43,558 bases of DNA, taken from contig CAZOLI010000026.1 in NCBI GenBank assembly GCA_964580675.1, forward strand, positions 1 to 43,558, read 5' to 3'. A program made the position numbers and the translations under genes. The notes under the pieces were generated by a model. That model did no database searches, was not told the DNA's origin, and saw only the letters and a list, made by a program, of their open reading frames with translations. The DNA is from CAZOLI01 sp964580675. Lineage in GTDB: Bacteria; Planctomycetota; MHYJ01; CAYXQY01. Position 1 is the stretch's first letter; every line of letters starts with the position of its first letter. This document shows positions 25,035 to 34,233 of this stretch, one piece after another.

Positions 25035-25610
25035 CTATGTCATCCAGTTGAAGAGGATCGGATAGATGAAGTAGGTCACCGTAAGACCCCCGATAAAAAA
25101 TCCGGTAACGGCGATCAGGGAAGGAAGTTGAAGGTTGGCAAGACCGCTTATGCCGTGGCCGGACGTACATCCCCCGGCGTATCGGGCGCCGAAGCCGATC
25201 AAAAATCCGCCGCCGACAATCATCACAAGACCGGGGAGTGTTCCCAGACCGCTCCAGGAAAAGATTCCGCCGGGCAATAAACCGTGAAAATCGCGAATCC
25301 CGAGGGCCCGGAGCTGCTCCTTTGCTCCTTCCGAAATCCCGATAACCGGATCCGGGGACGGCAAAAACGTAACCGCCAGGTACCCGCCAATCAGAATCCC
25401 CGCCGCAAAGGTTATTTTCCAGAGACCGGATCGAACCCAATCCACCTGGAAATATTCGATATCACCCGGAACCGTTGCCGCACAGATGTGCTTCAGGCTT
25501 CCGGAAATGCCGAACGATTTTCCCGAAAATAGATACAGGACCGGAACGACCCCCCCGATCAGGGGACCGGCCACGTACCAGGGCCAGAACCGGGAGAGAA
25601 ACTCAATCAT
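25035..25610 (-). CDS. YeeE/YedE (sulf_transp) half-transporter, first half
   Basis: 191 residues, membrane protein. The motif LIGFGARYAGGCTSGHGISG, with the conserved Cys in GGCTSGHG, identifies the other half of the YeeE/YedE sulfur transporter pair. A ~60-residue loop between the second and later helices (PSPDPVIGISEGAKEQLRALGI) faces one side of the membrane. ATG 25610 is the first gene of the sulfur operon; the gene beyond (25623-26795) ends only 12 bases upstream on the same strand, so it may be co-transcribed. Substrate thiosulfate, sulfide or persulfide is inferred from the family. Confidence 0.88.
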   Translation of the reverse strand: MIEFLSRFWPWYVAGPLIGGVVPVLYLFSGKSFGISGSLKHICAATVPGDIEYFQVDWVRSGLWKITFAAGILIGGYLAVTFLPSPDPVIGISEGAKEQLRALGIRDFHGLLPGGIFSWSGLGTLPGLVMIVGGGFLIGFGARYAGGCTSGHGISGLANLQLPSLIAVTGFFIGGLTVTYFIYPILFNWMT

Positions 25611-25622
25611 TGAACCTCCATT

Positions 25623-26795
25623 CTACGATGGTGAAATTATTTGGGAAAGACTATATTGGTTTTTTGAACCATAAAAAACCATCAGTTTGACCCGTTCCCA
25701 CGATGCCGGGATCGATCCCTCAAAACCGTCCTTCTCCGATCGTTTTTCCAGCTGTATCGCGTCCTGAATCCGTTCGTCGTGCCGGGTTTTCATGTGTTTC
25801 CTGTGGGTCTCAGGGTCTTTGTGTCCCCCATTTCTCATTTGATCCATGTGTTTCGACGGATCCGGTTTGTTCCCGGGGTCCATCCGTTTCATGTATACCT
25901 CCACTCCCCTGTATTCACTCAGGGGACGCTTATGCATTTGATCGGTCATTCGGACCGTCGTGCGGTTATTTTCGTTCCGCCGGAGGGTAACGGTGTAAAA
26001 GTTGTTTTCTTTTTCCCGAATCTCGTTCAGCAGATCACCCACCGTTGATTGGGCTCTTTTCCATTTTCCCTGGTCAATCTCTCTCTTCAGTCGACGAAGT
26101 GTTCGGTCCAGTTTCTCATGTTCGATCTGGTGGTGAGCAAGCATAAATCGGAGACTGTGGCCTCTCCGGTAGATCTTTTCGATCCGTTCCAAAAGCGTAT
26201 CCGCCATTTCCCCGTGACCGTGTGTGAGCGGCAGCCGAAGCATGGTGAGCATCTCCTTTAACTGCTCGACCGAATTCATATTAATTCGCCTGCAGTGAAC
26301 CCGCGATGTGTACACACCGGGAAGGAACTGCTCTCGGACCCGCACCCGGAAAAATATGCGTCCGTGTTTCGCCGTCCAGTTCCCGGTAAACGTTTTGCGA
26401 TCCGATCCGGGTTTCAGAGACATCGTTGATTTCGAAGACACGTTCAGTATCTTCTCCATTCGCGGTTGCTCGGAGTCCGGTTCGTACGCGGAGGTCTTTC
26501 CCGCCTTTACATTTGCCATGTGTTCCATCTGTTTCCGGTGGCTCCAGGTGTCCGGTTCCGGGGCGATGTCGGGATGCAACGGATAATGAAAACGGTACAC
26601 ACGCAGAGCAACAGGATCATCCACGGGGTTTCGGAAGTGAACGACCACCGTTTCGTTCTGACCATCCGTGGTAAAGCGTGGAACATCCACGGATTCCAGT
26701 TCGGTCGCCGGTTGAGGGGGATCCGGAGATTCCGTCGTATGACAGGAAACAAGCGTGATGAGAAGGACGGGGAGGACGAGATATTGTTTCATCAT
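25623..26795 (-). CDS. Lipoprotein of unknown function, His/Met-rich C-terminus
   Basis: About 390 residues. A signal peptide with a good lipobox (LITLVSC) marks a lipoprotein. Residues ~35-150 look like a beta-sandwich domain (RFTTDGQNETVVVHFRN, VALRVYRFHYP). A long helical part follows (EQLKEMLTMLRL, LERIEKIYRRGHSL, LDRTLRRLKREIDQG). The C-terminal ~90 residues are rich in His, Met, Lys and Asp (DPSKHMDQMRNGGHKDPETH), which could bind metal. I do not recognise the family. The start is one of two adjacent ATG codons (26795 or 26792), giving the signal peptide directly; an upstream GTG-type extension is unlikely. A 6-bp hairpin with a GAAA loop (ctgttc/gaacag) lies at ~26808-26823 in the leader. 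Confidence 0.6.
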   Translation of the reverse strand: MMKQYLVLPVLLITLVSCHTTESPDPPQPATELESVDVPRFTTDGQNETVVVHFRNPVDDPVALRVYRFHYPLHPDIAPEPDTWSHRKQMEHMANVKAGKTSAYEPDSEQPRMEKILNVSSKSTMSLKPGSDRKTFTGNWTAKHGRIFFRVRVREQFLPGVYTSRVHCRRINMNSVEQLKEMLTMLRLPLTHGHGEMADTLLERIEKIYRRGHSLRFMLAHHQIEHEKLDRTLRRLKREIDQGKWKRAQSTVGDLLNEIREKENNFYTVTLRRNENNRTTVRMTDQMHKRPLSEYRGVEVYMKRMDPGNKPDPSKHMDQMRNGGHKDPETHRKHMKTRHDERIQDAIQLEKRSEKDGFEGSIPASWERVKLMVFYGSKNQYSLSQIISPS

Positions 26796-27453
26796 ATGAT
26801 GTGTTCTGTTCGAAAGAACAGGCAAGGTGGAATGTATTATATTAAAAAGAACCCTCCTTTTCTTCGAACCGTGCGAGAGGGGTTCGCTCTGATTGCCACG
26901 TAACCTCTATTAAAAAAGCATTCAGCACATTGTTAATTCCGTTTCCGCTATTGGGAGTTGGTTGTCGTGTTAAATGTGCTATATATCTTGTGAAACGTTT
27001 TGATAGAAAAATTCGCCAAGATAGAACAGCGAGAAACCCCGAATTATGGCGAGAGTATTCGAACATTACACTCGGATGCCGTGAACGGTTCGTCGTCTGA
27101 GCACTGGTTACCGATGGATTCCGGTGTCCACAATTACACCTCCTCATCCTTCAGGGCAAGCGAACCCCGGGATCCGATCCAACTCCGACGTTCTATATGA
27201 ACCGGTCCCGGGATTTCCCACAGAAAAGCAGATCCTTTCGGGCCCATTGATCCGCGAACGACCTCCACCTCCCCCGGCATCCCGCCCGGAAACGGCTTTT
27301 TCATTTTGAAATGCCAGCGCCGGGCCACTGTAACACCGGGTCGCTTACCACAATATAAACGCAGGGAGGCAGAGAACAATAAATACCAGAAGCAAATCAA
27401 AGATGAGAATGAATCGCGATCGTGCCCGGCGATGTTCTGGTGTTAATCCGTGT
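26796..27453. other. Intergenic region, AT-richer than its surroundings
   Basis: About 650 bases between two minus-strand genes. Apart from the hairpin at 26808-26823 I see no gene and no recognisable RNA. An imperfect inverted repeat (agcacat near 26926 with atgtgct near 26976) lies in the most AT-rich part. Short open frames (27000-27200, 27134-27400) match nothing known. Possibly the site of an old insertion or deletion. Confidence 0.35.
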
Positions 27454-28662
27454 TCAGGGATCCGAACCCGGCGGTGTCAGGTACCATCCGAGTCCGATTA
27501 TGCCGACCAGACATGTGCCGATCGACACCAGCACCATTCCCTCGTACAATTCGTCCGTAACGAATCCAGCCTTTGCCTCAAGCCCCTTCTTCATGATAAG
27601 AAGCAGAATTTCCGAACGGGGGATCATGCTCAACCCGAGCAGTACTCCCGCCCGCTTTCCCTCCACAAGATACGCCGGGATTCCGGCACCGAAAAATTTG
27701 CTAAACGTGGCCATCACAAACAACATCGACCCGATGACCAGTGGTTCCACGGTAAAGGTCGGATGAACCTTCCACCCGATCATCAGGAAGAAAAACGGCG
27801 TAAACAAGTTGTAAAGAATCTGGAACGATGCTTCTTCACGGACCATCATCGGGTCCCGACTGAACACCAGACCGGCGAACAGAGCTCCTACGGCAAGCGA
27901 AAATCCGAGCAACCCGGCAACCGACGCAATGATCAACAGTGTTCCCACCATCAACAGCACCATTCCATTTTCCACCCGGGATTCGAACACAACATCCGAA
28001 ATCGGTTTCTCAAGATAACGAGAAAAAAGAACGCACACCGCTCCGAACAACACGAACTTCCCCAGAAACAACCCCAGTTCTTCGACGACGATCCAGGCGT
28101 CCAGTGAATTTCCCCCGGCAAAATGGGGCAGGGTGGCAAACAGAAGAGCCATGAGACACACAGCACTTACATCATCAAGCTCCGCGACGTCCACAAACAG
28201 ACGCCCTTCGGCCGTGTCGATCTGATCGGTTTCCTCCCAGACACTTGCGGTTACCCCGACACTCGTGGCACTGAACGCCACCCCGACCACCAGTGACGGA
28301 ACCCAATCGTATCCAAGCAGTAATGAGCAGGTCGCATAACCAATCGGGATCGTCACGATCACGTTCACCAGCCAGACCGGCACCGCTTTCGGGAGTTTAT
28401 CAAGCAAACCGGTCAGATCACTGTCCAGGCCGACCCGAAATAAAAGGGCAACCAGACCCACTTTGGAAAGAAAATGAAGCCCCTCTTCCATCACACCGGT
28501 TTCCCATCCCAGACCCCGTCCACCCCAGGATAAGGAAACCCCCAGAAGAACAAACACGAGGAGCTCCGGAAAGGCGCGGGACCCCCACATATATCGGACC
28601 CCCACGTTGAGTAAAATGACCGTTCCCGCCACCAGAAAAAGCCAGAAGATGCCCGAACTCAT
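27454..28662 (-). CDS. CPA2-type cation:proton antiporter
   Basis: 402 residues with about twelve membrane helices. The order LLVFVLLGVSLSWGG, LLFRVGLDSDL, FSATSVGVTASVW, VAELDDVSAVCLMA and the later GFSLAVGALFAGLVFS is that of the Na+/H+ exchanger domain of the CPA2 (KefB/NapA-like) family. The Asp pair in ELDDV is the ion-binding site. No TrkA-type RCK domain is attached. It exchanges Na+ or K+ for protons, of use for salt or pH stress. ATG 28662, alone on its strand, is separated by ~610 bases from the divergent alcohol dehydrogenase operon. No ribosome site stands out. Confidence 0.9.
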   Translation of the reverse strand: MSSGIFWLFLVAGTVILLNVGVRYMWGSRAFPELLVFVLLGVSLSWGGRGLGWETGVMEEGLHFLSKVGLVALLFRVGLDSDLTGLLDKLPKAVPVWLVNVIVTIPIGYATCSLLLGYDWVPSLVVGVAFSATSVGVTASVWEETDQIDTAEGRLFVDVAELDDVSAVCLMALLFATLPHFAGGNSLDAWIVVEELGLFLGKFVLFGAVCVLFSRYLEKPISDVVFESRVENGMVLLMVGTLLIIASVAGLLGFSLAVGALFAGLVFSRDPMMVREEASFQILYNLFTPFFFLMIGWKVHPTFTVEPLVIGSMLFVMATFSKFFGAGIPAYLVEGKRAGVLLGLSMIPRSEILLLIMKKGLEAKAGFVTDELYEGMVLVSIGTCLVGIIGLGWYLTPPGSDP

Positions 28663-28705
28663 TCCATGTATGAATAATTCTTCCTACGATCAGGCGGCCG
28701 AAATC

Positions 28706-28800
28706 CGGAAACGAGTTCCTGTTCCGGTCGTCACATTGTTCGTTTCATTATACGAAACGGTTACAGTATGAAGAAAATGGAACAGGAACAAAGGTTTCCG
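28706..28800. other. Long stem-loop in the antiporter/ADH divergent region
   Basis: cggaaac (28706-28712) and gttcctgttcc (28715-28725) pair with ggaacaggaac (28779-28789) and gtttccg (28794-28800), an 18-bp interrupted stem. An inner hairpin cgtttc-attatac-gaaacg sits at 28741-28759. No open frame or T-run. It could be a structured leader of the antiporter mRNA, an operator pair, or a small mobile element. The rest of 28801-29193 shows nothing else. Confidence 0.45.
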
Positions 28801-29193
28801 TTCTGTCGACGAACCACATCCGGGCATCCCGGAATGAACTCGACCGTTTCTTTCATCCCGTTATTTTGGTGGTACCAGAATCAATCAAATTTGAGTGATC
28901 GGCATTTCGACGCATTTTTGGGCGCTTTTTATATTGTGCAGGAACGTCCCCTCCCGAACCCGGTTCGAGACCATCCTTGCCCGCTGTGTGAATGGACTGC
29001 AGGCTTTTTATAATGGAAACACCGCGTTGCAGAACTGCGACAAAATTTGCCGTATCCGTTGCTCATTCCCCCAACTCCGGCGGATAATATTCGCAGGAGC
29101 ATGGGATGCCGGTGGGTCCTGAGACGTGTATTTGCCGCCCGATACGTTCAGTACTCCGGTTTTCACCCACCTCCGGCTCTGCTGATGTATATC

Positions 29194-29209
29194 CGGCATA
29201 AAAATTGCA
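29194..29209 (+). promoter_or_regulatory. Sigma-54 promoter of the ADH operon
   Basis: CGGCAT-AAAAA-TTGCA. Only the first T of the TGGCAY-N5-TTGCW consensus is changed; GG and GC are correctly spaced. The distance to ATG 29274 (~65 bases) leaves a ~50-base leader, as at 17341. Confidence 0.65.
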
Positions 29210-29273
29210 CGTTAATTCATTCGAATGAGTCCGTTACTGATTTTACTGTATTTCGTATTACGGGAGACACGTG

Positions 29274-30326
29274 ATGAAATCATTTGTCATGAAGTCCATC
29301 GGAGAGGTAGGATACGCGGAAAAAGACAAACCGAAGCCGGGTCCGGGTGACGCGGTGGTCCGTACCACAAAAGCACTCATATGTACGTCCGACACCCACA
29401 CGGTCGCGGGTGCGATCGGGGAACGAGAGAACATGACCCTCGGCCATGAAGCGGTGGGGATCGTCGACGAGGTGGGTGACGGCGTGGAGCGGTTTGAACC
29501 CGGGGACCGCGTTACGGTGGGCGCCATTACCCCGGACTGGGGATCCGACGCCGCCCAGCGAAATCATCCCTCCCAGTCCAGTCAACCGCTCGGGGGCTGG
29601 AAATTTGCGAACCTCAAGGACGGGGTGTTCGCGGAATATTTTCACGTCAACGAAGCCGACGCAAACATGGCACGGATCCCGGAGGACGTGACGGACGAGG
29701 AAGCCGCCTACACCTGCGACATGATGAGCACGGGATTCGCGGGCGCCGAAATCGGGGAGGTTCCCACCGGCGGAACCGTTGCCGTGTTCGGTCAGGGCCC
29801 GGTCGGACTGATGGCCACAAAGGGGGCGGATCTGAACGGTGCCGGCCGCATCCTGGTCGTGGAGACCATGGAGAAACGACAGGAACTGGCCCGGCAATAC
29901 GGAGCGGACGAGGCGGTCGATTTTCAGGAAGTGGACGAAGTGGAGGAAATCCGGCGGCTGACCGGTGGTGACGGTGTGGACGTGGCCATCGAAGCACTCG
30001 GTTCTTCGGCCACCTTCGAGAACTGCATCAAAGTGACGAAGCCGGGTGGCACCATAGCCAACGTTGGATATCACGGCGAAGGAGAATTCATCCGTATACC
30101 GCGCGAGGAATGGGGGGTGGGGATGGCGGAACAGACCATCACCAACGCCCTCTGTCCGGGGGGCCGGGTCCGGCTGCAGAATCTGCTCCGGCTGCTAAAA
30201 ACCGGCCGCGTGGACCCAACCCCCATGACCACCCACACATTCGTCTTCGACGAGATCGAAACCGGATTCCGGATGATGAAAAACAAGGAAGACGGTATAA
30301 TTAAGCCGTTGATCGATTTCTCATAG
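29274..30326 (+). CDS. Zinc-dependent (NADP-type) secondary-alcohol dehydrogenase
   Basis: 350 residues of the medium-chain dehydrogenase family, with close resemblance along its whole length to the Thermoanaerobacter brockii-type NADP alcohol dehydrogenase. Catalytic zinc ligands are Cys37 (CTSDTHTV), His58 in LGHEAVG and Asp149 (DMMSTGF). The nucleotide-binding fold is VAVFGQGPVGLMA. AITPDW and GGWKFANLKDGVF are shared with that enzyme. The structural-zinc Cys cluster is absent, as usual there. ATG 29274 is preferred to the GTG three bases upstream; gggag lies ~8 bases before. First gene of a five- or six-gene operon behind a sigma-54 promoter. Confidence 0.92.
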   Translation: MKSFVMKSIGEVGYAEKDKPKPGPGDAVVRTTKALICTSDTHTVAGAIGERENMTLGHEAVGIVDEVGDGVERFEPGDRVTVGAITPDWGSDAAQRNHPSQSSQPLGGWKFANLKDGVFAEYFHVNEADANMARIPEDVTDEEAAYTCDMMSTGFAGAEIGEVPTGGTVAVFGQGPVGLMATKGADLNGAGRILVVETMEKRQELARQYGADEAVDFQEVDEVEEIRRLTGGDGVDVAIEALGSSATFENCIKVTKPGGTIANVGYHGEGEFIRIPREEWGVGMAEQTITNALCPGGRVRLQNLLRLLKTGRVDPTPMTTHTFVFDEIETGFRMMKNKEDGIIKPLIDFS

Positions 30327-30364
30327 GTTTCCCGGCCAGCGCATTTTCAATTTTTTCCCGGTGA

Positions 30365-31735
30365 ATGATGAGTTCCACCACGATTCAGTTTGCCGGTGCG
30401 GCGGAAACGGTCACCGGTTCGAAGTTTCTGATCAACTGCGAGGGGGACCGGGTCCTTGTGGATTGCGGGCTGTTCCAGGGAATCAAAAAACTCCGTGAAC
30501 GAAACTGGGAAAACCCGGGTTTTGACCCCCGGACCGTGGACGCCGTCATCCTGACCCACGGCCACCTGGATCACACGGGATACCTGCCGAGACTCGTGAA
30601 ACAGGGATACCGGGGACCCATCCTCGGGACGGCACCGACCCTGGACGTGGCCGAAATCATTCTCCGGGACAGCGCCAAAATACAGGAGGAGGAGGCCCGT
30701 CGTGCAAATGAAAAGGGATACACGAAACACGAACCCGCAAAGCCCCTCTACGATATCGAGGACGCGGAACGGGCCATCGAGCTGTTCGAGGACCGGGAGA
30801 CGGCGGACTGGCTTGAACCGGTCGATGCCATTTCCTACCGCCACCGGCGTGCGGGACACATCCTGGGGGCCACGTTTCTGGAACTGAACGCCGGCGACAC
30901 CCGAATCACCATTTCGGGGGACCTGGGCCGGGGAAACGACCCATTGATGGAACCGCCTGTTACCCCCGAAGATACGGATTATCTCCTGCTGGAAAGTACC
31001 TACGGCGATCGAAACCACCCCGAGTTCGCCCCCCGGGATCAGCTCGAACGAATCATCGGCGAAGCCGTTTCAAACGGTGGATCGGTTCTAATCCCCAGTT
31101 TTGCGGTGGAACGGGCCCAGCTCCTGATGTATCTCCTCCACCGGCTCCAACGGGAGGATCGCATTCCCTCCCTTCCGATGTACCTGGATACGCCGATGGG
31201 CGAAAAGGTGTCCCACCTGTTTGACCGGCATCCGTCCTGGCATAAATTGAACAAAAATGAATGGCGAAAAATTACACAGGACTTTGAACCCGTCGAAACG
31301 GTCGCGGAGACGGCGTCCGTGGCGAAACAGGAAGGAAGCAAACTCGTGATTGCGGGCAGCGGGATGGTAACGGGTGGACGGATTCTTCATTACCTTGAAT
31401 ACTACCTGAGCGACCCGGATTCGTTCCTGGTGCTGGCGGGGTACCAGGCCGAGGGCACACGGGGGCGGCACCTCGAGGACGGAGCGGAACGGATCAAGTT
31501 TCAGGGGGAGTACTGGCCGGTTAATTTACGGGTGGAGAAACTGGACGAACTATCCGCCCACGCCGATCAGGGGGAACTGCTGTCCTGGTGTGAATCGATC
31601 AAAGATTCCGTGAAACGTGTGTTTCCCGTTCACGGAGAACCTTCCGCACTGGATGCCATGCGAATTCGCCTGCGGGACCAGTACGGGTGGGACGTCCAAA
31701 TTCCGGAAATGGGCGAGGTCATCGACCTTTCCTGA
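30365..31735 (+). CDS. Beta-CASP metallo-beta-lactamase RNase (CPSF73-like)
   Basis: 456 residues. The N-terminal metallo-beta-lactamase core has the zinc site HGHLDH and the final histidine after SGDLGRG. The beta-CASP insert holds SFAVERAQLLMYLL, then IAGSGMVTGGRIL. The C-terminal motif SAHADQGELLSW and PVHGEPSALDAMRIRL closes the active site. This family processes or degrades RNA with endo- and 5'-exonuclease activity. There is no KH domain, as in most bacterial members. 38 bases after the ADH gene; a second ATG follows the first directly. Placed before AMP phosphorylase, it may supply nucleoside monophosphates from RNA. Confidence 0.92.
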   Translation: MMSSTTIQFAGAAETVTGSKFLINCEGDRVLVDCGLFQGIKKLRERNWENPGFDPRTVDAVILTHGHLDHTGYLPRLVKQGYRGPILGTAPTLDVAEIILRDSAKIQEEEARRANEKGYTKHEPAKPLYDIEDAERAIELFEDRETADWLEPVDAISYRHRRAGHILGATFLELNAGDTRITISGDLGRGNDPLMEPPVTPEDTDYLLLESTYGDRNHPEFAPRDQLERIIGEAVSNGGSVLIPSFAVERAQLLMYLLHRLQREDRIPSLPMYLDTPMGEKVSHLFDRHPSWHKLNKNEWRKITQDFEPVETVAETASVAKQEGSKLVIAGSGMVTGGRILHYLEYYLSDPDSFLVLAGYQAEGTRGRHLEDGAERIKFQGEYWPVNLRVEKLDELSAHADQGELLSWCESIKDSVKRVFPVHGEPSALDAMRIRLRDQYGWDVQIPEMGEVIDLS

Positions 31736-31782
31736 ACAAATTGCCTGCCGTCAATCTCCATTTGACATTCATTACATTGGCC

Positions 31783-33315
31783 ATGAAACCTGCGGACCGG
31801 AACGTGTCGGACGGATCGGACAGGATTAACTACCTCACGTTTCGCAACCTGGGCATCGACACCAACCAGGAACACATCGTGTTCATGAAGAAGGATTGTG
31901 AAGTCTGCGTGTCCGAAGGATTTGAATCCCTGACCCGGGTTCGTGTTTCTACGGACGCCGGGAGGTCCGTTGTCTGTACATTAAACGTGGTGACGTCATC
32001 CCTGCTGAACCGGGACGAAATCAGCCTGTCGGAGCGGGCCCGGGAGAAACTTGAGGTCACCGAAGGAGACACGATTCAGGTATCCCATCTTGAACCGATT
32101 CATTCACTGTCCCTTGTCCGAAAGAAAATCCATGGAAAAAAACTGAACGAAGAAGAATTTACGCAAATTCTTGAGGACATCACCGAAGGGATCTACTCCA
32201 ACATTCACACCTCTTCGTTTGTGACCGCGTGTGCCGGAAACCTGAACACGGAAGAAATTCTCGGTCTGACCCGGGCGATGGTAAAAAACGGAGATCAGAT
32301 CTCCTGGCCGGACCGGATTGTGGCGGACAAGCACAGCATCGGGGGGCTTCCCGGAAACCGGACCACCCCCATCATCGTGCCGATTGTTGCCTCCTGCGGA
32401 ATCAAAATACCCAAGACATCCTCCCGGGCCATCACCTCTCCCGCGGGAACGGCCGACGTAATGGAGGTGATGACCAACGTGACCCTGACGAACGAGCAGA
32501 TCCGATCCGTTGTGGAGGAGGAAGGAGGATGTATGACCTGGGGAGGGGCGGCGAGTTTGAGTCCCGCGGACGACATCATCATTCGGGTGGAGCGCGCCCT
32601 GGACCTGGACAGCGAAGAACAGATGATTGCCTCGGTCCTTTCCAAAAAGGCCGCGGCCGGTTCCTCCCACGTAATCATCGATATACCTGTGGGGGAGACC
32701 GCAAAAGTCCGTTCCCGGGACGGCGCCCGTCATCTGAAACAAAACTTGATGGACGTCTCCTCCAATCTGGATTTGACCCTGGGCGTTGAGATCTCGGACG
32801 GCCGGCAGCCGGTGGGACGGGGCATCGGCCCCGCCCTGGAAGCCCGGGACGTTCTGTCGGTTCTTCGAAACGAGGACCATGCCCCGGATGCACTACGGGA
32901 AAAAAGTGTATCCCTTTCGGGAAAACTTCTGGAACTCACGGGTTATGCCGAAAACGGCGAAGGGGCCTCCGTCGCGAACGAGAAACTCGAATCCGGGGAG
33001 GCACGGGAGAAATTTATGGCCATCTGCCGGGCACAGGGGGGGTTTCGGGAGCCGGAGGAAGCTCCCTTCGTGGAGGAGGTGACCGCCGATCGTTCGGGTG
33101 TCATCACGGAAATTAACAACCGGAAACTGGCCCGTGTGGCGAAACTAGCCGGCGCACCGGCGGACCGGAAAGCCGGGATTCAATATTACGGTGAACTCGG
33201 TCGATCCGTTGACAAAGGAGATCTGCTTCTTGCAATTCACGCCGAATCCCGGGGGGAACTTCGTTACGCACGGGAGTACCTGGAGGATCATAAACAGTTG
33301 ATTCAAATTGAATAA
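31783..33315 (+). CDS. AMP phosphorylase / thymidine-phosphorylase family
   Basis: 510 residues, longer than DeoA (about 440) because of an ~85-residue N-terminal domain (RNLGIDTNQEHIVFMKKDC onward) found in archaeal-type AMP phosphorylases. The glycosyltransferase core follows: KIHGKKLNEEEF, ADKHSIGGLPGNRT (phosphate site), IPKTSSRAITSPAGTADVME, and GGCMTWGGAASLSPADD. It would split NMPs with phosphate to give ribose-1,5-bisphosphate and the base. ATG 31783 is chosen because homology starts just after it; the open frame reaches back to 31687 inside the upstream gene. 12 bases before the PRPP synthetase gene. RuBisCO and R15P isomerase are not in the window. Confidence 0.9.
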   Translation: MKPADRNVSDGSDRINYLTFRNLGIDTNQEHIVFMKKDCEVCVSEGFESLTRVRVSTDAGRSVVCTLNVVTSSLLNRDEISLSERAREKLEVTEGDTIQVSHLEPIHSLSLVRKKIHGKKLNEEEFTQILEDITEGIYSNIHTSSFVTACAGNLNTEEILGLTRAMVKNGDQISWPDRIVADKHSIGGLPGNRTTPIIVPIVASCGIKIPKTSSRAITSPAGTADVMEVMTNVTLTNEQIRSVVEEEGGCMTWGGAASLSPADDIIIRVERALDLDSEEQMIASVLSKKAAAGSSHVIIDIPVGETAKVRSRDGARHLKQNLMDVSSNLDLTLGVEISDGRQPVGRGIGPALEARDVLSVLRNEDHAPDALREKSVSLSGKLLELTGYAENGEGASVANEKLESGEAREKFMAICRAQGGFREPEEAPFVEEVTADRSGVITEINNRKLARVAKLAGAPADRKAGIQYYGELGRSVDKGDLLLAIHAESRGELRYAREYLEDHKQLIQIE

Positions 33316-33327
33316 AATACCACTCCG

Positions 33328-34233
33328 ATGAACAAACCCATCCTGTTTCCCGTAACGAAAAATCAGCACCTCCCCCTCCATCTGGCGGAGCGCCTGGATC
33401 TCCACGCCGGGGACGTTGAACTTCGTTCTTTTCCGGACGGCGAAACCTATGTACGGATCCGGGAGGATGTCGAGGGATCCGACGTGATTATTCTCTGTAC
33501 ACTTCACCGGCCGGATCCCAAATTTCTTCCCCTGGTGTATCTGTCCCGAACCGCACGGGACCTCGGTGCGGACGCCGTGCACCTTGTCGCTCCCTACCTT
33601 TCCTACATGAGGCAGGACACTCGGTTCCGGGACGGCGAAGGGATTACGTCCGCTTACTTTGCCGATCTTCTTTCCGCTGAATTCGAAGGCCTCATCACGG
33701 TGGACCCTCATCTACACCGGTATTCCTCCCTTACGGAAATTTACGATCTGGACGCGCGGGTCGTGCACGCCTCCCCGGCGATTGCGGACTGGATTTTGGA
33801 GCGGGTCCAGCAACCCCTGCTTCTTGGACCGGATCGGGAGAGCAAGCAGTGGGTGTCGGCGGTCGCCGATCGGTTAAATGCTCCGTACGAAATCATGACC
33901 AAGGAACGAAAAGGGGATCGACGGGTGGAGATGACGGCTCCGGATCTATCGGGCCACGAAGACCGTACCCCCGTTGTCGTGGATGACATTATTTCAACCG
34001 GTGGCACGTTCCTGAACATCCAATCAATTCTCGAGGAACATCAAATGAACGATCCCGTCTTCATTGGTATTCATGGGCTGTTTGTCGATGACGGATATAC
34101 CGAACTGTGTTCGAACACAACGGGTTCGATTGTCACCTGTAATACCGTATCTCACGAGACCAATGACATTGACGTGTCGGCACCGATCGCCAACCAGCTC
34201 CAATCCATTCTTACCGGAGGAGAATCCATATGA
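33328..34233 (+). CDS. prs: Ribose-phosphate pyrophosphokinase
   Basis: 301 residues. It makes PRPP from ribose-5-phosphate and ATP. Landmarks: the pyrophosphate and flexible-loop region LRSFPDGETYVRIRE, YLSYMRQDTRF, DPHLHRYSS, and the PRPP loop VVVDDIISTGGT. Slightly shorter than the housekeeping enzyme (about 315) and divergent from it, so probably a second copy dedicated to this operon. Its neighbours suggest it works with AMP phosphorylase in ribose salvage. The stop codon overlaps the next gene by ATGA. Good start at ATG 33328. Confidence 0.92.
   Translation: MNKPILFPVTKNQHLPLHLAERLDLHAGDVELRSFPDGETYVRIREDVEGSDVIILCTLHRPDPKFLPLVYLSRTARDLGADAVHLVAPYLSYMRQDTRFRDGEGITSAYFADLLSAEFEGLITVDPHLHRYSSLTEIYDLDARVVHASPAIADWILERVQQPLLLGPDRESKQWVSAVADRLNAPYEIMTKERKGDRRVEMTAPDLSGHEDRTPVVVDDIISTGGTFLNIQSILEEHQMNDPVFIGIHGLFVDDGYTELCSNTTGSIVTCNTVSHETNDIDVSAPIANQLQSILTGGESI

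Noticed and set aside
25657..25681. Hairpin tggtttttt/aaaaaacca as a terminator
   Set aside because: AT-only stem inside the coding end of the lipoprotein gene.
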